A stretch of 64,000 bases of DNA, from the NCBI GenBank assembly GCA_023374025.1, contig SIJG01000046.1:941537-1005536 (forward strand). Reading direction: 5' to 3'. Source of the stretch: Heterodera schachtii (lineage: Eukaryota; Nematoda; Chromadorea; Rhabditida; Heteroderidae). Under the pieces are notes generated by a model. The model was not told where the DNA came from and ran no database searches. It saw only the letters and a program-made list of their open reading frames with translations. Made by a program: the position numbers and the translations under genes. This document shows, one piece after another, positions 37,091 to 47,166 of the stretch. Position 1 is the stretch's first letter. Each line of letters begins with the position of its first letter.

Positions 37091-38840
37091 TATTTTCAAA
37101 CAATAAATAATAGAAATTAATAGATAATCATGTTTTATATTCTTGCTTACTATGCATTATCTTTTGTTTTTTGTGCATCCATATTTATGTTTATTATATT
37201 TTTTAATTTTAAATTTCTATTGCTTATATTCATCTTCATTTGGCACCACGATATATTATTTTTAGTCCATGGTTTATTAAATTCAATTTAATTTATTTGT
37301 TTTAACTTTTGCTTTTTTATGTTCAAAAATAAATAAATAATGGCAAAGATTTTTTTTTTGTGAATTTTTCTCATAAATTGAACCATAACTTTTTTATCAT
37401 CCCATTTTTAAGCAGTTCATGGAAAATAATAAACAATATTTATCTAAATTTTAATGAATTTTTTTTATTAGTTAAATAATTCCAAAATTAGTTATCTTTT
37501 AAGAATTGATTTTATTTTATTGCTTTTTTATGCATATTTTTCAAGTTCACTCATTCACTCATTTTGATATTTATAATTATTATTTTTATTTCTTTAATCT
37601 GAAATAGGGCTTAATGCCTATTCTCATACCCGTGCAAATTTATCATTATTTGTTATTTTATTTTCAATGAATATTTTATTATTAAAATTATTTAAGTTAG
37701 TTTATTATGGTTTAATTTTATCAATTTTAATTCGAATATTTTGCTTTTATTTCTTTGCTGATTTATGCTTATTTTTGGAAAAAATCCTAAAAATAAACAA
37801 TTTAATTAAAATTTTTAATACAAAATGCTTAACGGACGACAGTCATTTTCAACTCACAAAATCGAGTGTTCAGTGCTAACTTAGTCCAACCCCTCACATT
37901 CTTTAATTAATACAAAAAATATATTAATTGAAGAAAATAAAGTGAAAAACTAATTCACATAGGTCAAATTTTGCAGTTTTATTGGATTTATCTATTTGAT
38001 TTTTTTGTCTTTCTTTGATAGTACTACAATTTATAACAAATTGAATAAATACGCCATAAAAATAAGATTGAACTTTATTTACTTTAGGATTTTTGATTGA
38101 TAATATTTCAACTTTCTGTTAAATATATTTTTGGAAAACTATTTCATTAATAAAAACAAAAGCATAAATATAAAAATATTTTTGAAACTTTAAAATGGTG
38201 ACTTTACAGAATGCTTATAATGCAATTTAACTTTTTTACTAATATTTTTATGTAAATATATTCTTTTACTTTTCTTTATATAATAAAGTTAATTTTTGTG
38301 TTACTTTTATTCTTTGCAAATTTATAATTTATTTATCTTTTTTTTAATCATTTTTTGGTTCATATTTATTAATATAGATTTGAATTCTTCTGATTTGCTA
38401 TCATGAGGTCGAAATCTAATAGAAGTATAGTTTCAGCCGCATCGTTCATTATAACGGAATTTTTTTATACTCGGTAGTTAAACTTATTTTTAACTATTTG
38501 ATACTATTATAAGTTCATTTTTAAATTTTTTATAAAACAAATTATTAAACTATTTAAAGTCATTATAAGGTTTATCTAAATAATTTCATAATTAAGTTTT
38601 ATTTACAGTTTGTTTGTGTTTTCCATTATTTTATTAATTTATAATAATTTTTTATTGGTAACTTTAATTTTTTTTATTTTCTATTTTTTACTGGTGCTAA
38701 AATTTTAAATTTAAATTATTATTATATTTTTATTTGAACTAATTTAAGATCTATAAAAACAACGGACAAAACGGAATTCTGCCCTTTTTTCTGGCCTTAT
38801 AATTCCATCAGTGGCAGCTTCTTGCGCACACTCGCGATCA

Positions 38841-39143
38841 TCAATTGGAAAACTCGGACTTTCGCCGATTTTCAGCAAATGTTTCAAAATTCTTTGCTGC
38901 GACTTCCGCCAATTCCTCCCCGGCCTTCGGCGAAAAAATTGTCCCCAATTTTCCGAATGCTTTCTGTCCTTTCACATCGTCGGTGTTCCGCGTTGGGCAT
39001 TTGCCTTTCCAACTCCATTCAGGCTTTGACTTTTCCTTCGTAAATTGACCGGCGAGTATAACGAACACGGCAATAATCGCACTCAAAAACATTTCGGGAT
39101 TTCTGCTGGATTTTCCTTTTCTTTTCCTCCTTTTACACTGCAA
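38841..39143 (-). CDS. Short frame overlapping the 3' end of gag, copy 1
   Basis: 100-residue open frame overlapping the last 61 nt of the truncated gag in the -1 frame, translation identical to the copy at 42532-42834. It has a Lys/Arg-rich start, one hydrophobic segment (FLSAIIAVFVILAG) and a charged tail. It has no protease Asp-Thr/Ser-Gly motif or reverse-transcriptase motif. Identity with copy 2 reflects recent duplication and says nothing about selection. Confidence 0.25.
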   Translation of the reverse strand: MQCKRRKRKGKSSRNPEMFLSAIIAVFVILAGQFTKEKSKPEWSWKGKCPTRNTDDVKGQKAFGKLGTIFSPKAGEELAEVAAKNFETFAENRRKSEFSN

Positions 39144-39880
39144 TTTGTCGATGACGCATTGCGCTGTTGGTTGGACGCTTTGCGTTTAGGTCCAGCTTCC
39201 ATGTTCGTTCGTTGTGCCGGTGGTTGATTAAACAACTTCAAATCGTTCAGTTTCTTCTCACCTTCTGAATTTTTCCGACAATCGGCGCCTTTTTTCACAA
39301 AATTTTGATGTGGTGGCGATTTTGGTGCACCTTTAAATTGCTTCCGCTCAAAGGGCAACCTACACTGGCGAGAAATGTGTCCCGATTTGTTGCAGTTGTA
39401 GCACACAATTCGGTTTGTCTTTGGCATGATGAACTTTTGCGGCTCAACCGTCATTTTCCGCTGAAAATTTGGCTGGTGCTCTTTTCCAGTTTCAGCCGAT
39501 TTCGTTGCTTTTTGTACTGCCTCTGCTCGTACTGCAAGAGCAACAAAGCTGTCGAAGCTAATGCCCGGACGACGCGCCAATTCCAATCCCACCGAAATTT
39601 CGGAGTTTTCCATTGCACGAATTAGGTGCTTGGTTGCAAAATCATCGACGAAATTTGACGGCAAACCTGGATAAGCACATTCAACAACTCCATGAAGTCG
39701 TTCGGCGAATTGGTCCAAAGATTCGTCCGGTTGTCGCTTCACTCCAGCCCACAATTCATTGAATGCACGTATTTCGGAGCAATCCCATTCACTCAAAATC
39801 TCTTCCATTCCGCGGCAAATTTCGTTGAAATTTTTCGGCCGATGGTTCATCACGGCGTCAAAAGATTTAGAAACGAGCAT
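39083..39880 (-). pseudogene. 5'-truncated gag, copy 1
   Basis: This frame equals residues 86-343 of the intact gag at 42774-43805, including the CCHC zinc knuckle, preceded by seven codons (39860-39880) read from the flank joined by the tandem duplication. The first 85 gag residues are missing. The open frame survives only because the junction happens to continue in frame to an ATG. Transcription would need a new promoter in the AT-rich sequence of copy 2. Probably a dead copy. Confidence 0.85.
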
Positions 39881-42800
39881 CCTTACAGATGCTAAAGCCT
39901 CAAATCAAATTCTGCATTAATTCGACATTGGATTTGAGGGTTCCCTTAAGATTTATGTCAAAATTAAGCAAATACCCAATTAAAAAAAAATCAAAAAAAA
40001 TCAATAATTTGCAAAAAAACTATTATCGAGGTAAAATAAAAATATTAATAAAAAAAAGAGGTTAATTAATTTATATACATTTTTAAAAAGAAAAAAACTT
40101 ATCTAAATATCAGTTACCATATTATTACATTGATAATAGATTATAAGTTTTTGGTACAATCTCTGTAAACATATTGGCCTAAATCACACAATTTAATTTG
40201 CACGAAATTAATTTAAACATTTTCAATAAAAAAATAATATTATTTTATATAAAAATAAATGTTGATAAAGTTTAATCCATTTAAAGAAATAAAAACGAGC
40301 CAAAAATCAAATACAGAAAATTGGATATTAATTACAAGAAAATATAATCAAATAACAAGGAATAAGAAAATTGAAAATTGCAATGAAAATACTAATTAAA
40401 TATTAAATAAAATAAATGTTGTCAGAAAAGCATTTAGATTTTTATTATACAAAAAAGAAAATTCACAGCTCAGCAGCCTGCTGGAAGAACGGTCCGAGTC
40501 CTAATTAATTGGAATTATAAAAAATAAATAAAATGATTTTTGGCATAGTTTACCAACATCAAATAATTTATTAATGAAAATTAATAGAATTTTAATTTTA
40601 ATAAATTAAAAAATTCAAAAAATATCAATGCTTTTGTGCTAAGAATGCTATTCCTACATGTGCAAATTTTCGGCTGTTCCGGTACTATATAAACCGGTAT
40701 AATTATTTTTAAAAACCAGTACCGGTACTACCAAAAAAACTGTAATTACCACCGGTACCGGTACCAGTACCGCTCTACTCTATTTTCAAACAATAAATAA
40801 TAGAAATTAATAGATAATCATGTTTTATATTCTTGCTTACTATGCATTATCTTTTGTTTTTTGTGCATCCATATTTATGTTTATTATATTTTTTAATTTT
40901 AAATTTCTATTGCTTATATTCATCTTCATTTGGCACCACGATATATTATTTTTAGTCCATGGTTTATTAAATTCAATTTAATTTATTTGTTTTAACTTTT
41001 GCTTTTTTATGTTCAAAAATAAATAAATAATGGCAAAGATTTTTTTTTTGTGAATTTTTCTCATAAATTGAACCATAACTTTTTTATCATCCCATTTTTA
41101 AGCAGTTCATGGAAAATAATAAACAATATTTATCTAAATTTTAATGAATTTTTTTTATTAGTTAAATAATTCCAAAATTAGTTATCTTTTAAGAATTGAT
41201 TTTATTTTATTGCTTTTTTATGCATATTTTTCAAGTTCACTCATTCACTCATTTTGATATTTATAATTATTATTTTTATTTCTTTAATCTGAAATAGGGC
41301 TTAATGCCTATTCTCATACCCGTGCAAATTTATCATTATTTGTTATTTTATTTTCAATGAATATTTTATTATTAAAATTATTTAAGTTAGTTTATTATGG
41401 TTTAATTTTATCAATTTTAATTCGAATATTTTGCTTTTATTTCTTTGCTGATTTATGCTTATTTTTGGAAAAAATCCTAAAAATAAACAATTTAATTAAA
41501 ATTTTTAATACAAAATGCTTAACGGACGACAGTCATTTTCAACTCACAAAATCGAGTGTTCAGTGCTAACTTAGTCCAACCCCTCACATTCTTTAATTAA
41601 TACAAAAAATATATTAATTGAAGAAAATAAAGTGAAAAACTAATTCACATAGGTCAAATTTTGCAGTTTTATTGGATTTATCTATTTGATTTTTTTGTCT
41701 TTCTTTGATAGTACTACAATTTATAACAAATTGAATAAATACGCCATAAAAATAAGATTGAACTTTATTTACTTTAGGATTTTTGATTGATAATATTTCA
41801 ACTTTCTGTTAAATATATTTTTGGAAAACTATTTCATTAATAAAAACAAAAGCATAAATATAAAAATATTTTTGAAACTTTAAAATGGTGACTTTACAGA
41901 ATGCTTATAATGCAATTTAACTTTTTTACTAATATTTTTATGTAAATATATTCTTTTACTTTTCTTTATATAATAAAGTTAATTTTTGTGTTACTTTTAT
42001 TCTTTGCAAATTTATAATTTATTTATCTTTTTTTAATCATTTTTTGGTTCATATTTATTAATATAGATTTGAATTCTTCTGATTTGCTATCATGAGGTCG
42101 AAATCTAATAGAAGTATAGTTTCAGCCGCATCCCGTTCATTATAACGGAATTTTTTTATACTCGGTAGTTAAACTTATTTTTAACTATTTGATACTATTA
42201 TAAGTTCATTTTTAAATTTTTTATAAAACAAATTATTAAACTATTTAAAGTCATTATAAGGTTTATCTAAATAATTTCATAATTAAGTTTTATTTACAGT
42301 TTGTTTGTGTTTTCCATTATTTTATTAATTTATAATAATTTTTTATTGGTAACTTTAATTTTTTTTATTTTCTATTTTTTACTGGTGCTAAAATTTTAAA
42401 TTTAAATTATTATTATATTTTTATTTGAACTAATTTAAGATCTATAAAAACAACGGACAAAACGGAATTCTGCCCTTTTTTCTGGCCTTATAATTCCATC
42501 AGTGGCAGCTTCTTGCGCACACTCGCGATCATCAATTGGAAAACTCGGACTTTCGCCGATTTTCAGCAAATGTTTCAAAATTCTTTGCTGCGACTTCCGC
42601 CAATTCCTCCCCGGCCTTCGGCGAAAAAATTGTCCCCAATTTTCCGAATGCTTTCTGTCCTTTCACATCGTCGGTGTTCCGCGTTGGGCATTTGCCTTTC
42701 CAACTCCATTCAGGCTTTGACTTTTCCTTCGTAAATTGACCGGCGAGTATAACGAACACGGCAATAATCGCACTCAAAAACATTTCGGGATTTCTGCTGG

Positions 42801-43550
42801 ATTTTCCTTTTCTTTTCCTCCTTTTACACTGCAATTTGTCGATGACGCATTGCGCTGTTGGTTGGACGCTTTGCGTTTAGGTCCAGCTTCCATGTTCGTT
42901 CGTTGTGCCGGTGGTTGATTAAACAACTTCAAATCGTTCAGTTTCTTCTCACCTTCTGAATTTTTCCGACAATCGGCGCCTTTTTTCACAAAATTTTGAT
43001 GTGGTGGCGATTTTGGTGCACCTTTAAATTGCTTCCGCTCAAAGGGCAACCTACACTGGCGAGAAATGTGTCCCGATTTGTTGCAGTTGTAGCACACAAT
43101 TCGGTTTGTCTTTGGCATGATGAACTTTTGCGGCTCAACCGTCATTTTCCGCTGAAAATTTGGCTGGTGCTCTTTTCCAGTTTCAGCCGATTTCGTTGCT
43201 TTTTGTACTGCCTCTGCTCGTACTGCAAGAGCAACAAAGCTGTCGAAGCTAATGCCCGGACGACGCGCCAATTCCAATCCCACCGAAATTTCGGAGTTTT
43301 CCATTGCACGAATTAGGTGCTTGGTTGCAAAATCGTCGACGAAATTTGACGGCAAACCTGGATAAGCACATTCAACAACTCCATGAAGTCGTTCGGCGAA
43401 TTGGTCCAAAGATTCGTCCGGTTGTCGCTTCACTCCAGCCCACAATTCATTGAATGCACGTATTTCGGAGCAATCCCATTCACTCAAAATCTCTTCCATT
43501 CCGCGGCAAATTTCGTTGAAATTTTTCGGCCGATGGTTCATCACGGCGTC
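39860..43550. repeat. 3690-bp tandem duplication, copy 2
   Basis: Direct head-to-tail copy of 36170-39859. At its right end the unit continues without a break into the upstream part of gag, so this copy sits at the ancestral position and copy 1 is the added, truncated one. Outside gag the interval is AT-rich and non-coding; the 70-residue frame at 41357-41569 is A/T-codon only and not supported as a gene. Confidence 0.95.
42532..42834 (-). CDS. Short frame overlapping the 3' end of gag in the -1 frame
   Basis: 100 residues. The frame is shifted -1 relative to gag and overlaps its last 61 nt, the geometry used by retroelements for frameshift expression of pol. No canonical XXXYYYZ slip site was found in the overlap, which is purine-rich (GGAGGAAAAGAAAAGG). 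The product has a basic N-terminus, one predicted membrane-length hydrophobic segment near residue 20 and no recognisable pol domain. After its stop the sequence becomes AT-rich, so pol is absent. It could be the eroded start of a pol frame or chance. Confidence 0.3.
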   Translation of the reverse strand: MQCKRRKRKGKSSRNPEMFLSAIIAVFVILAGQFTKEKSKPEWSWKGKCPTRNTDDVKGQKAFGKLGTIFSPKAGEELAEVAAKNFETFAENRRKSEFSN

Positions 43551-43805
43551 AAATGCGCGTTCAGACTTTCCACTGATTTTGCTTTCCAACGCTGAAATTC
43601 GGCGACTTTCCGGCCATTCTTCAGTTGCCGACGAAAATTTTTTGAAAAATTTCCGTATTTGGCTGGGTCCTTCCGTTCCATTCAGCTCGGGGAGTCGTTC
43701 CATTGTGAGAACAAATTCCAACGCGCCAATTTGCTGTCCTTGTTTTTGCGGCTGTTCCATACAATTTCCTTTGTCCGATGTTTTGTTTTGGCGAAGTTGC
43801 TGCAT
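42774..43805 (-). CDS. gag: Retrotransposon Gag with CCHC zinc knuckle
   Basis: 343 residues, intact. Residues about 35-205 have the helical character of the retrotransposon gag family of Ty3-like elements (FFKKFSSATEEWPESRRISA, later FNEICRGMEEILSEW and ESLDQFAERLHGVVECAYPG). Residues 238-251 form a knuckle, CX2CX4HX4C (C238, C241, H246, C251), which binds RNA in Gag proteins. The tail is Lys/Arg/Gln-rich. The start ATG at 43805 follows a roughly 355-nt leader with a TATA-like box. No protease, reverse transcriptase or integrase follows and no LTR pair was identified, so the element is non-autonomous, or this is a solo or domesticated gag. It is the parent of the truncated copy at 39083-39880. 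Confidence 0.85.
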   Translation of the reverse strand: MQQLRQNKTSDKGNCMEQPQKQGQQIGALEFVLTMERLPELNGTEGPSQIRKFFKKFSSATEEWPESRRISALESKISGKSERAFDAVMNHRPKNFNEICRGMEEILSEWDCSEIRAFNELWAGVKRQPDESLDQFAERLHGVVECAYPGLPSNFVDDFATKHLIRAMENSEISVGLELARRPGISFDSFVALAVRAEAVQKATKSAETGKEHQPNFQRKMTVEPQKFIMPKTNRIVCYNCNKSGHISRQCRLPFERKQFKGAPKSPPHQNFVKKGADCRKNSEGEKKLNDLKLFNQPPAQRTNMEAGPKRKASNQQRNASSTNCSVKGGKEKENPAEIPKCF

Positions 43806-43813
43806 GTCGAAAT

Positions 43814-44140
43814 GGGATTTAATTTTCCCGTTTTTACAGTCAGTTTTGTCGACGGATTTGATTTACCGAACTGACAATTGCGTGATTTGTTTCACGTTTT
43901 TCCTTTTCCGAAGTTGCAATTTTGAAGTGGAGAAGGGATTTGCTTTTCCCGCTTTCGATAAATCCGCCTTTTGTTCTCCTCGAATCGTTTCCCGGGTTTT
44001 TGTTGACACTTTTTGTCGACAGTCCGTTGAAAGCTGGGGATTTGTTTCCCGTTTTTCAGAAAGTGTAGAAAATGTCGCGATAGCTGTCCACGGTCGGTTG
44101 ATTCGGCTCGTCTCTTATTGGGATTTTGTTTTCCCTTTTT
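43814..44140 (-). repeat. Gag leader with four copies of a GGGA...TCCC motif
   Basis: On the coding (minus) strand the leader repeats a 20-22 nt word of the form AAAACGGGAAAACAAATCCC. Copies lie at 43814-43835, 43935-43956, 44037-44056 and 44120-44140, spaced about 121, 102 and 83 bp. Each could fold as a short GGGA/TCCC hairpin. Repeats in the untranslated leader of an RNA-packaging element could be Gag-binding or packaging sites; that is inference. A 134-residue minus-strand open frame (43892-44296) runs through the repeats and yields a Lys-rich repetitive peptide that I do not accept as a gene. Confidence 0.6.
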
Positions 44141-44187
44141 CCGATTTATCCACACTTGTCGGAATCGCAGTAGAAAATAGTTTTGCA

Positions 44188-44194
44188 TTTTATA
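44188..44194 (-). promoter_or_regulatory. TATA-like box upstream of gag
   Basis: TATAAAA on the minus strand inside GGCCAATATAAAATGC, about 380 nt before the gag ATG. Transcription from here would give the long repeat-bearing leader. Chance occurrence in AT-rich DNA cannot be excluded. Confidence 0.35.
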
Positions 44195-44443
44195 TTGGCC
44201 AAAATAATTTAAAGAAAGAGTATTACCTCCGTGGAGAAAAAATCTTAGAAAGTAATTATGTTCGAGATTTATGGATTTTAAAAGATCCCAATTCAAATTT
44301 GAATTTTCGCGTCAATACATTGTGGGGAGGGAAGCTTGCTGGGGGTAGAGTCGTAAAAACAGATAGCGTTGTGTTGTCGGGGGCTTTAATAATGTTGTTG
44401 TTGCACAGCACACGGCAAATGACAACAGCCCAAAGCACACAAT

Positions 44444-44902
44444 ATGGAAGACCAAACGGCATATTTGCAGGTTTGTTGTGTACTTTGGTTCAAAAAGTGC
44501 GTTTTTGACGCTCAAAAATTTTAAATTTTTCTTTCGCTGTGAATGCGCAATTTTTATTTTTATTAAAAATCATCAAATTTTTATTGATTTCAGGTGTTGA
44601 TGCTGGTTCTTTGTAGATTCGCCATCTGTGAATGCGGCGCCGTGAGACGAAAGGGAGGCCAAGCAGGCGGTGAAAGGAGCAGCCGCGGGCGACCAAACAA
44701 TGGCGGCGCGGGAACAAGCGGCGGACGAGGCGGAGCAGGACAGAAACGAGGAGGGGGGCAAAATGCGGGTCGCGGTGGTGGAAAAGGAAATGGACGCGGT
44801 GGTGGCGGCGGCGGGAGGGGAGGGCGGGTGCCGCAGCAGCCACAGGAGGCTGATGAGGAAGAGGTGGGGACAAGGATGAGAAATCAAATCTCATCAATTT
44901 GA
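44444..44902 (+). CDS. Gly/Arg-rich (RGG) protein, two-exon model
   Basis: Proposed exon 1 44444-44470 (MEDQTAYLQ), intron 44471-44593 (CAG|GTTTGT to TTTCAG|G), exon 2 44594-44902; 111 residues, phase 0. Exon 2 opens with a hydrophobic stretch (VLMLVLCRFAICECG), continues with an RGG/GGR-rich domain (residues about 30-82: many RGG, GRGG and GGGGG) and ends in an acidic patch (EADEEEVG). RGG domains usually bind RNA. An intron-free alternative starts at the ATG at 44600 (100 residues). The region is also open on the minus strand (44490-44897), because GC-rich low-complexity DNA has few stops, so strand is not certain. No AATAAA is visible just downstream. Family unknown. Confidence 0.4.
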
Positions 44903-45150
44903 ATTGAAATTTTTTTTTACAATGTGCCGTATTTTTTCCATAAAAAAATCGTTTTATGATTCTGGTTAATTTGGTAATCGGGGAGGGACGGGGGGGGGGG
45001 GATTACCAAGGGTGCTGATCACGAATCAAAGGGTATGGAGTGTGCTGATCACGAATCTCACATCTCTCTCATTCGCAATATTTTAATTGTATCTATCATT
45101 TTCTCAATATCTAACGTGTTAATTATTTAAGTATGATAACAATGTTATTG
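44903..45150. other. Spacer with G12 run and 16-bp direct repeat
   Basis: A run of 12 G's lies at about 44990-45001 next to GGGGAGGGAC. The 16-mer GTGCTGATCACGAATC occurs at 45012-45027 and 45042-45057 with a 30-bp period; its core TGATCA is palindromic. No gene was seen. Confidence 0.6.
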
Positions 45151-45501
45151 TTTAGTTAACATATATATATATAATTAAAAATGCAATAGTTGATGATCAT
45201 CGATCTTTTTGGGGATTTGTTTTTTATAGTTTAGCGTGTACAGTAACCCACCCACCGCATCAATCATTCATCCCCACCCTACCATGTCGCATTGTGTTGT
45301 GGCCTTGTCGCACACTTTGTGGCCAAATAACCCCGTCCCATTACTAACCTGTTTGCTGCACATGCAGTGGCCTCATTAATGAATGATTGCTGCGGTGGGA
45401 TGGGATGGGTTACTGTAAACGCTTAACAATAAAAACAAATCACCAAAAGAGCGATGATCAACAACTATTGCATTTTTAATTTTTATGTAAATGTTAGCTA
45501 A
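45151..45501. mobile_element. MITE-like inverted-repeat element
   Basis: Left arm 45151-45271 and right arm about 45378-45501 are imperfect reverse complements (shared words AATTAAAAATGCAATAGTTG, ACAGTAACCCA and CAATCATTCAT). The spacer is about 106 bp and GC-richer. No open frame. The target duplication could not be fixed because flanks are A/T-rich. It sits between the RGG gene and the 3' end of the RING gene. Confidence 0.75.
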
Positions 45502-45594
45502 AGAATTTTATATAACTGATAACTAAATATTTTTAATTTTTAAATCACCAAATACTATCAATTGTGTGATCCTACAAATGCATCACTATCCATC

Positions 45595-46877
45595 TCAGCA
45601 AAAGGCGCAGCGGGTGGTCTTGCGCGTGCGTTGCGAGCGGCGCCGCCGCGTTACCCCGAACAAGTAGTCGATTCGGCTCGTCTGGCAGCCGAGACATTTG
45701 GGGCGCGCATCGTGCCCCTCAACCTGAAAATATGAATTAAATTTGATCAAAAAATCTATGTTTTGTGTATACCCAACGCCTCTGGCTGTCCTCATCTAAC
45801 CGGACGAGCCCAATCCAAGGGTCGAGGCTGTCCTCGAGCTGCCGCGCGGCCTGCTCACGCGCCGCCTCCGCATACCTCGTCCACCAGCCATTTTCGCAGC
45901 ACGTGTCACAAACAGTGACACACCCGCAGTTGTTGCCGCGAACGGTCACTTCGCAGTCCAACCCATGCTCGCCCATGCACAAGAGGCACTGATCGGAGAA
46001 ATTTAATTCTCTGATCAGTGCCCCCGGCGCATCACCCGAAGGGCTGGGCGTTCTCTGCGGCACGGGCCGCTCAAAGTGTGAACGGGGTGTTTCCCACCCC
46101 TGAACTGGTTGTTGTTGTTGTTGTTGTTGTGGCTGCTGTTGCTGTGGGTCATGGATGCCCGCAGTGCCCTGCTCGAGCCAAAACGCTAAATTAATTAATA
46201 TAATTAATGCATATAAATTTTTTCGAACGTCTTTGGTAACCGGGCCACGTAGGCTGCGGCTGCCCCACACGAACAAATCTCTCAACCACTTAATTTTCCT
46301 TTTATGTAAGCCTGGCCCAAAATTCTTACTCAAATACTGACGCAGCCCGTCCGCCTCGTCCTGGATTTGAGCAAGCGCATTTGGCAAAAACGGCTCATCC
46401 CATTCCTCATCCCACGCGCCTTGCTGCTGCTGTTGTTGTTGCTGGTGGTGGTAGTGTTGTTGCTGCTGCTGCTGTGGTTGTTGTTCCACATGTGCAACTT
46501 GGTCCCATTGTGGTGGTGGCTGTTAGGGAACCAGTTCCCATGCATCCGGGAGCTGTGGCCCAATTTCCAGATGCTGCTCGGGCATCGGTGGGTCAAGTTC
46601 CCATGGCTGCTGCATCTGCTGATCATGCTGCAGACCTTGTCCATGGTCCATTTCCATCATCTGACCATCATCCGGTGCCTGTTCAATCAAGGATCAAAAT
46701 TCAAAAATATGCAAAAAACAAAAACAGCAAAAAAAAAAAACTCACAGCGAGGACCACCAACCCGTCGTCCTGGTAGTTGTGGATCAGCCCCTGGACGACG
46801 GTATCAATTTCATCAACCAATAAGCTGAGGCGTGCGCGCAATTGCTCACGCTCATTGCGACGTCTTTCGGAGTTCAT
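45595..46877 (-). CDS. PolyQ protein with C4C4 RING-like zinc module; one in-frame TAA
   Basis: Three exons: 46746-46877 (44 codons, ends GCT|GTGAGT), 45773-46678 (302 codons, after AACAG|G) and 45595-45723 (42 codons plus stop). Introns of 67 and 49 nt, both phase 0. Model length 388 residues. Residues 1-44 are charged and helical. About 110-130 and 222-235 are glutamine-rich. Residues 198-212 are hydrophobic (LYALIILINLAFWL). The zinc module is C275, C278, C295, C297, C301, C304, C356, C359: CX2C-X16-CXC-X3-CX2C-X51-CX2C, like the RING of IAP/MDM2/MEX-3-type ubiquitin ligases but with Cys for the usual His and a long last spacer split by intron 2. The exon join brings the last CX2C into frame, which supports the model. 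Codon 96 (46523-46525) is TAA with the frame open on both sides, so the gene is inactivated here, misread, or read through. A Cys-rich RING suggests an E3 ligase role; the substrate is unknown. Confidence 0.7.
46523..46525 (-). other. In-frame TAA within the RING gene
   Basis: The minus-strand reading around it is TGG GAA CTG GTT CCC TAA CAG CCA (W E L V P stop Q P), and both sides continue in the same frame within Gln/Pro-rich sequence. A CAA to TAA transition would explain it. I tested splicing around it: the AG in TAACAG has no upstream GT donor giving a normal-length intron that keeps the frame. Confidence 0.85.
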
Positions 46878-46930
46878 TTTAGGTTAAATGAATGGAGGAT
46901 TAAAAAAAGAGAACGCCTTTCCCGTATACC

Positions 46931-46940
46931 CTTTTATATG
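46931..46940 (-). promoter_or_regulatory. TATA box of the RING gene
   Basis: CATATAAAAG on the minus strand, 54 nt before the ATG at 46877. The same ATATAAAAG core precedes the two neighbouring genes, which supports a real promoter. Confidence 0.7.
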
Positions 46941-47157
46941 AGACGGGATCGTGGCCATCTGTGTAGCGAAGGTCCGACGCTTCGGTGACCCTTGCGCACG
47001 GGGTCAAATTCAAATAACAAAAGGGTGTGCGGCATTCATGCACCGGCACAAAAGAGAAACTAATGCATCATACCGCTAACCGGCGATGCGCTTGTCACAT
47101 TTACGGGTGTATTCAAACAACCAAAGGGATTAAAGAAATTCAAACGAATTAATATTT
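46941..47157. other. Intergenic region upstream of the RING gene
   Basis: GC-richer than the genome background. It carries GGTCCGACGCTTCGGTGACC (an imperfect dyad, 46970-46989) and a CATGCACCGGCAC stretch, possible upstream regulatory DNA. No open frame. Confidence 0.4.
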
Positions 47158-47160
47158 TAA

Positions 47161-47166
47161 TTTATT
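47161..47166 (-). promoter_or_regulatory. AATAAA polyadenylation signal of the Asn-rich gene
   Basis: AATAAA on the minus strand, 68 nt past the stop codon at 47235. Confidence 0.6.

Larger units (their letters stand above)
36170..39859. repeat. 3690-bp tandem duplication, copy 1
   Basis: Starts AAAAGATTTAGAAACGAGC and is repeated head-to-tail at 39860. Visible differences between copies are a 2-bp CC insertion (GCATCGTTCAT near 38440 versus GCATCCCGTTCAT near 42130) and changes in homopolymer length. Left to right the unit holds a small hairpin (AGCATC-CTTACA-GATGCT), about 2.5 kb of AT-rich DNA with a GGTACC-rich stretch, and the downstream two-thirds of a gag gene on the minus strand. It therefore ends inside gag. 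The breakpoint shows only about 3 bp of shared A's, fitting an end-joining or replication-slip origin, not transposition. Confidence 0.95.

Noticed and set aside
42774..43805. A complete LTR retrotransposon
   Set aside because: No protease, reverse transcriptase, integrase, primer-binding site or LTR pair could be found around gag.
43450..44508. 352-residue plus-strand open frame
   Set aside because: It is antisense to gag and its leader, where the minus-strand gag has family motifs; long only because the coding strand is stop-poor in that frame.
46520..46635. A hidden intron removing the TAA of the RING gene
   Set aside because: The TAACAG acceptor pairs with no GT donor that gives an intron of normal length and keeps the polyQ/RING frame; candidates at 46635 and 46665 shift the frame.
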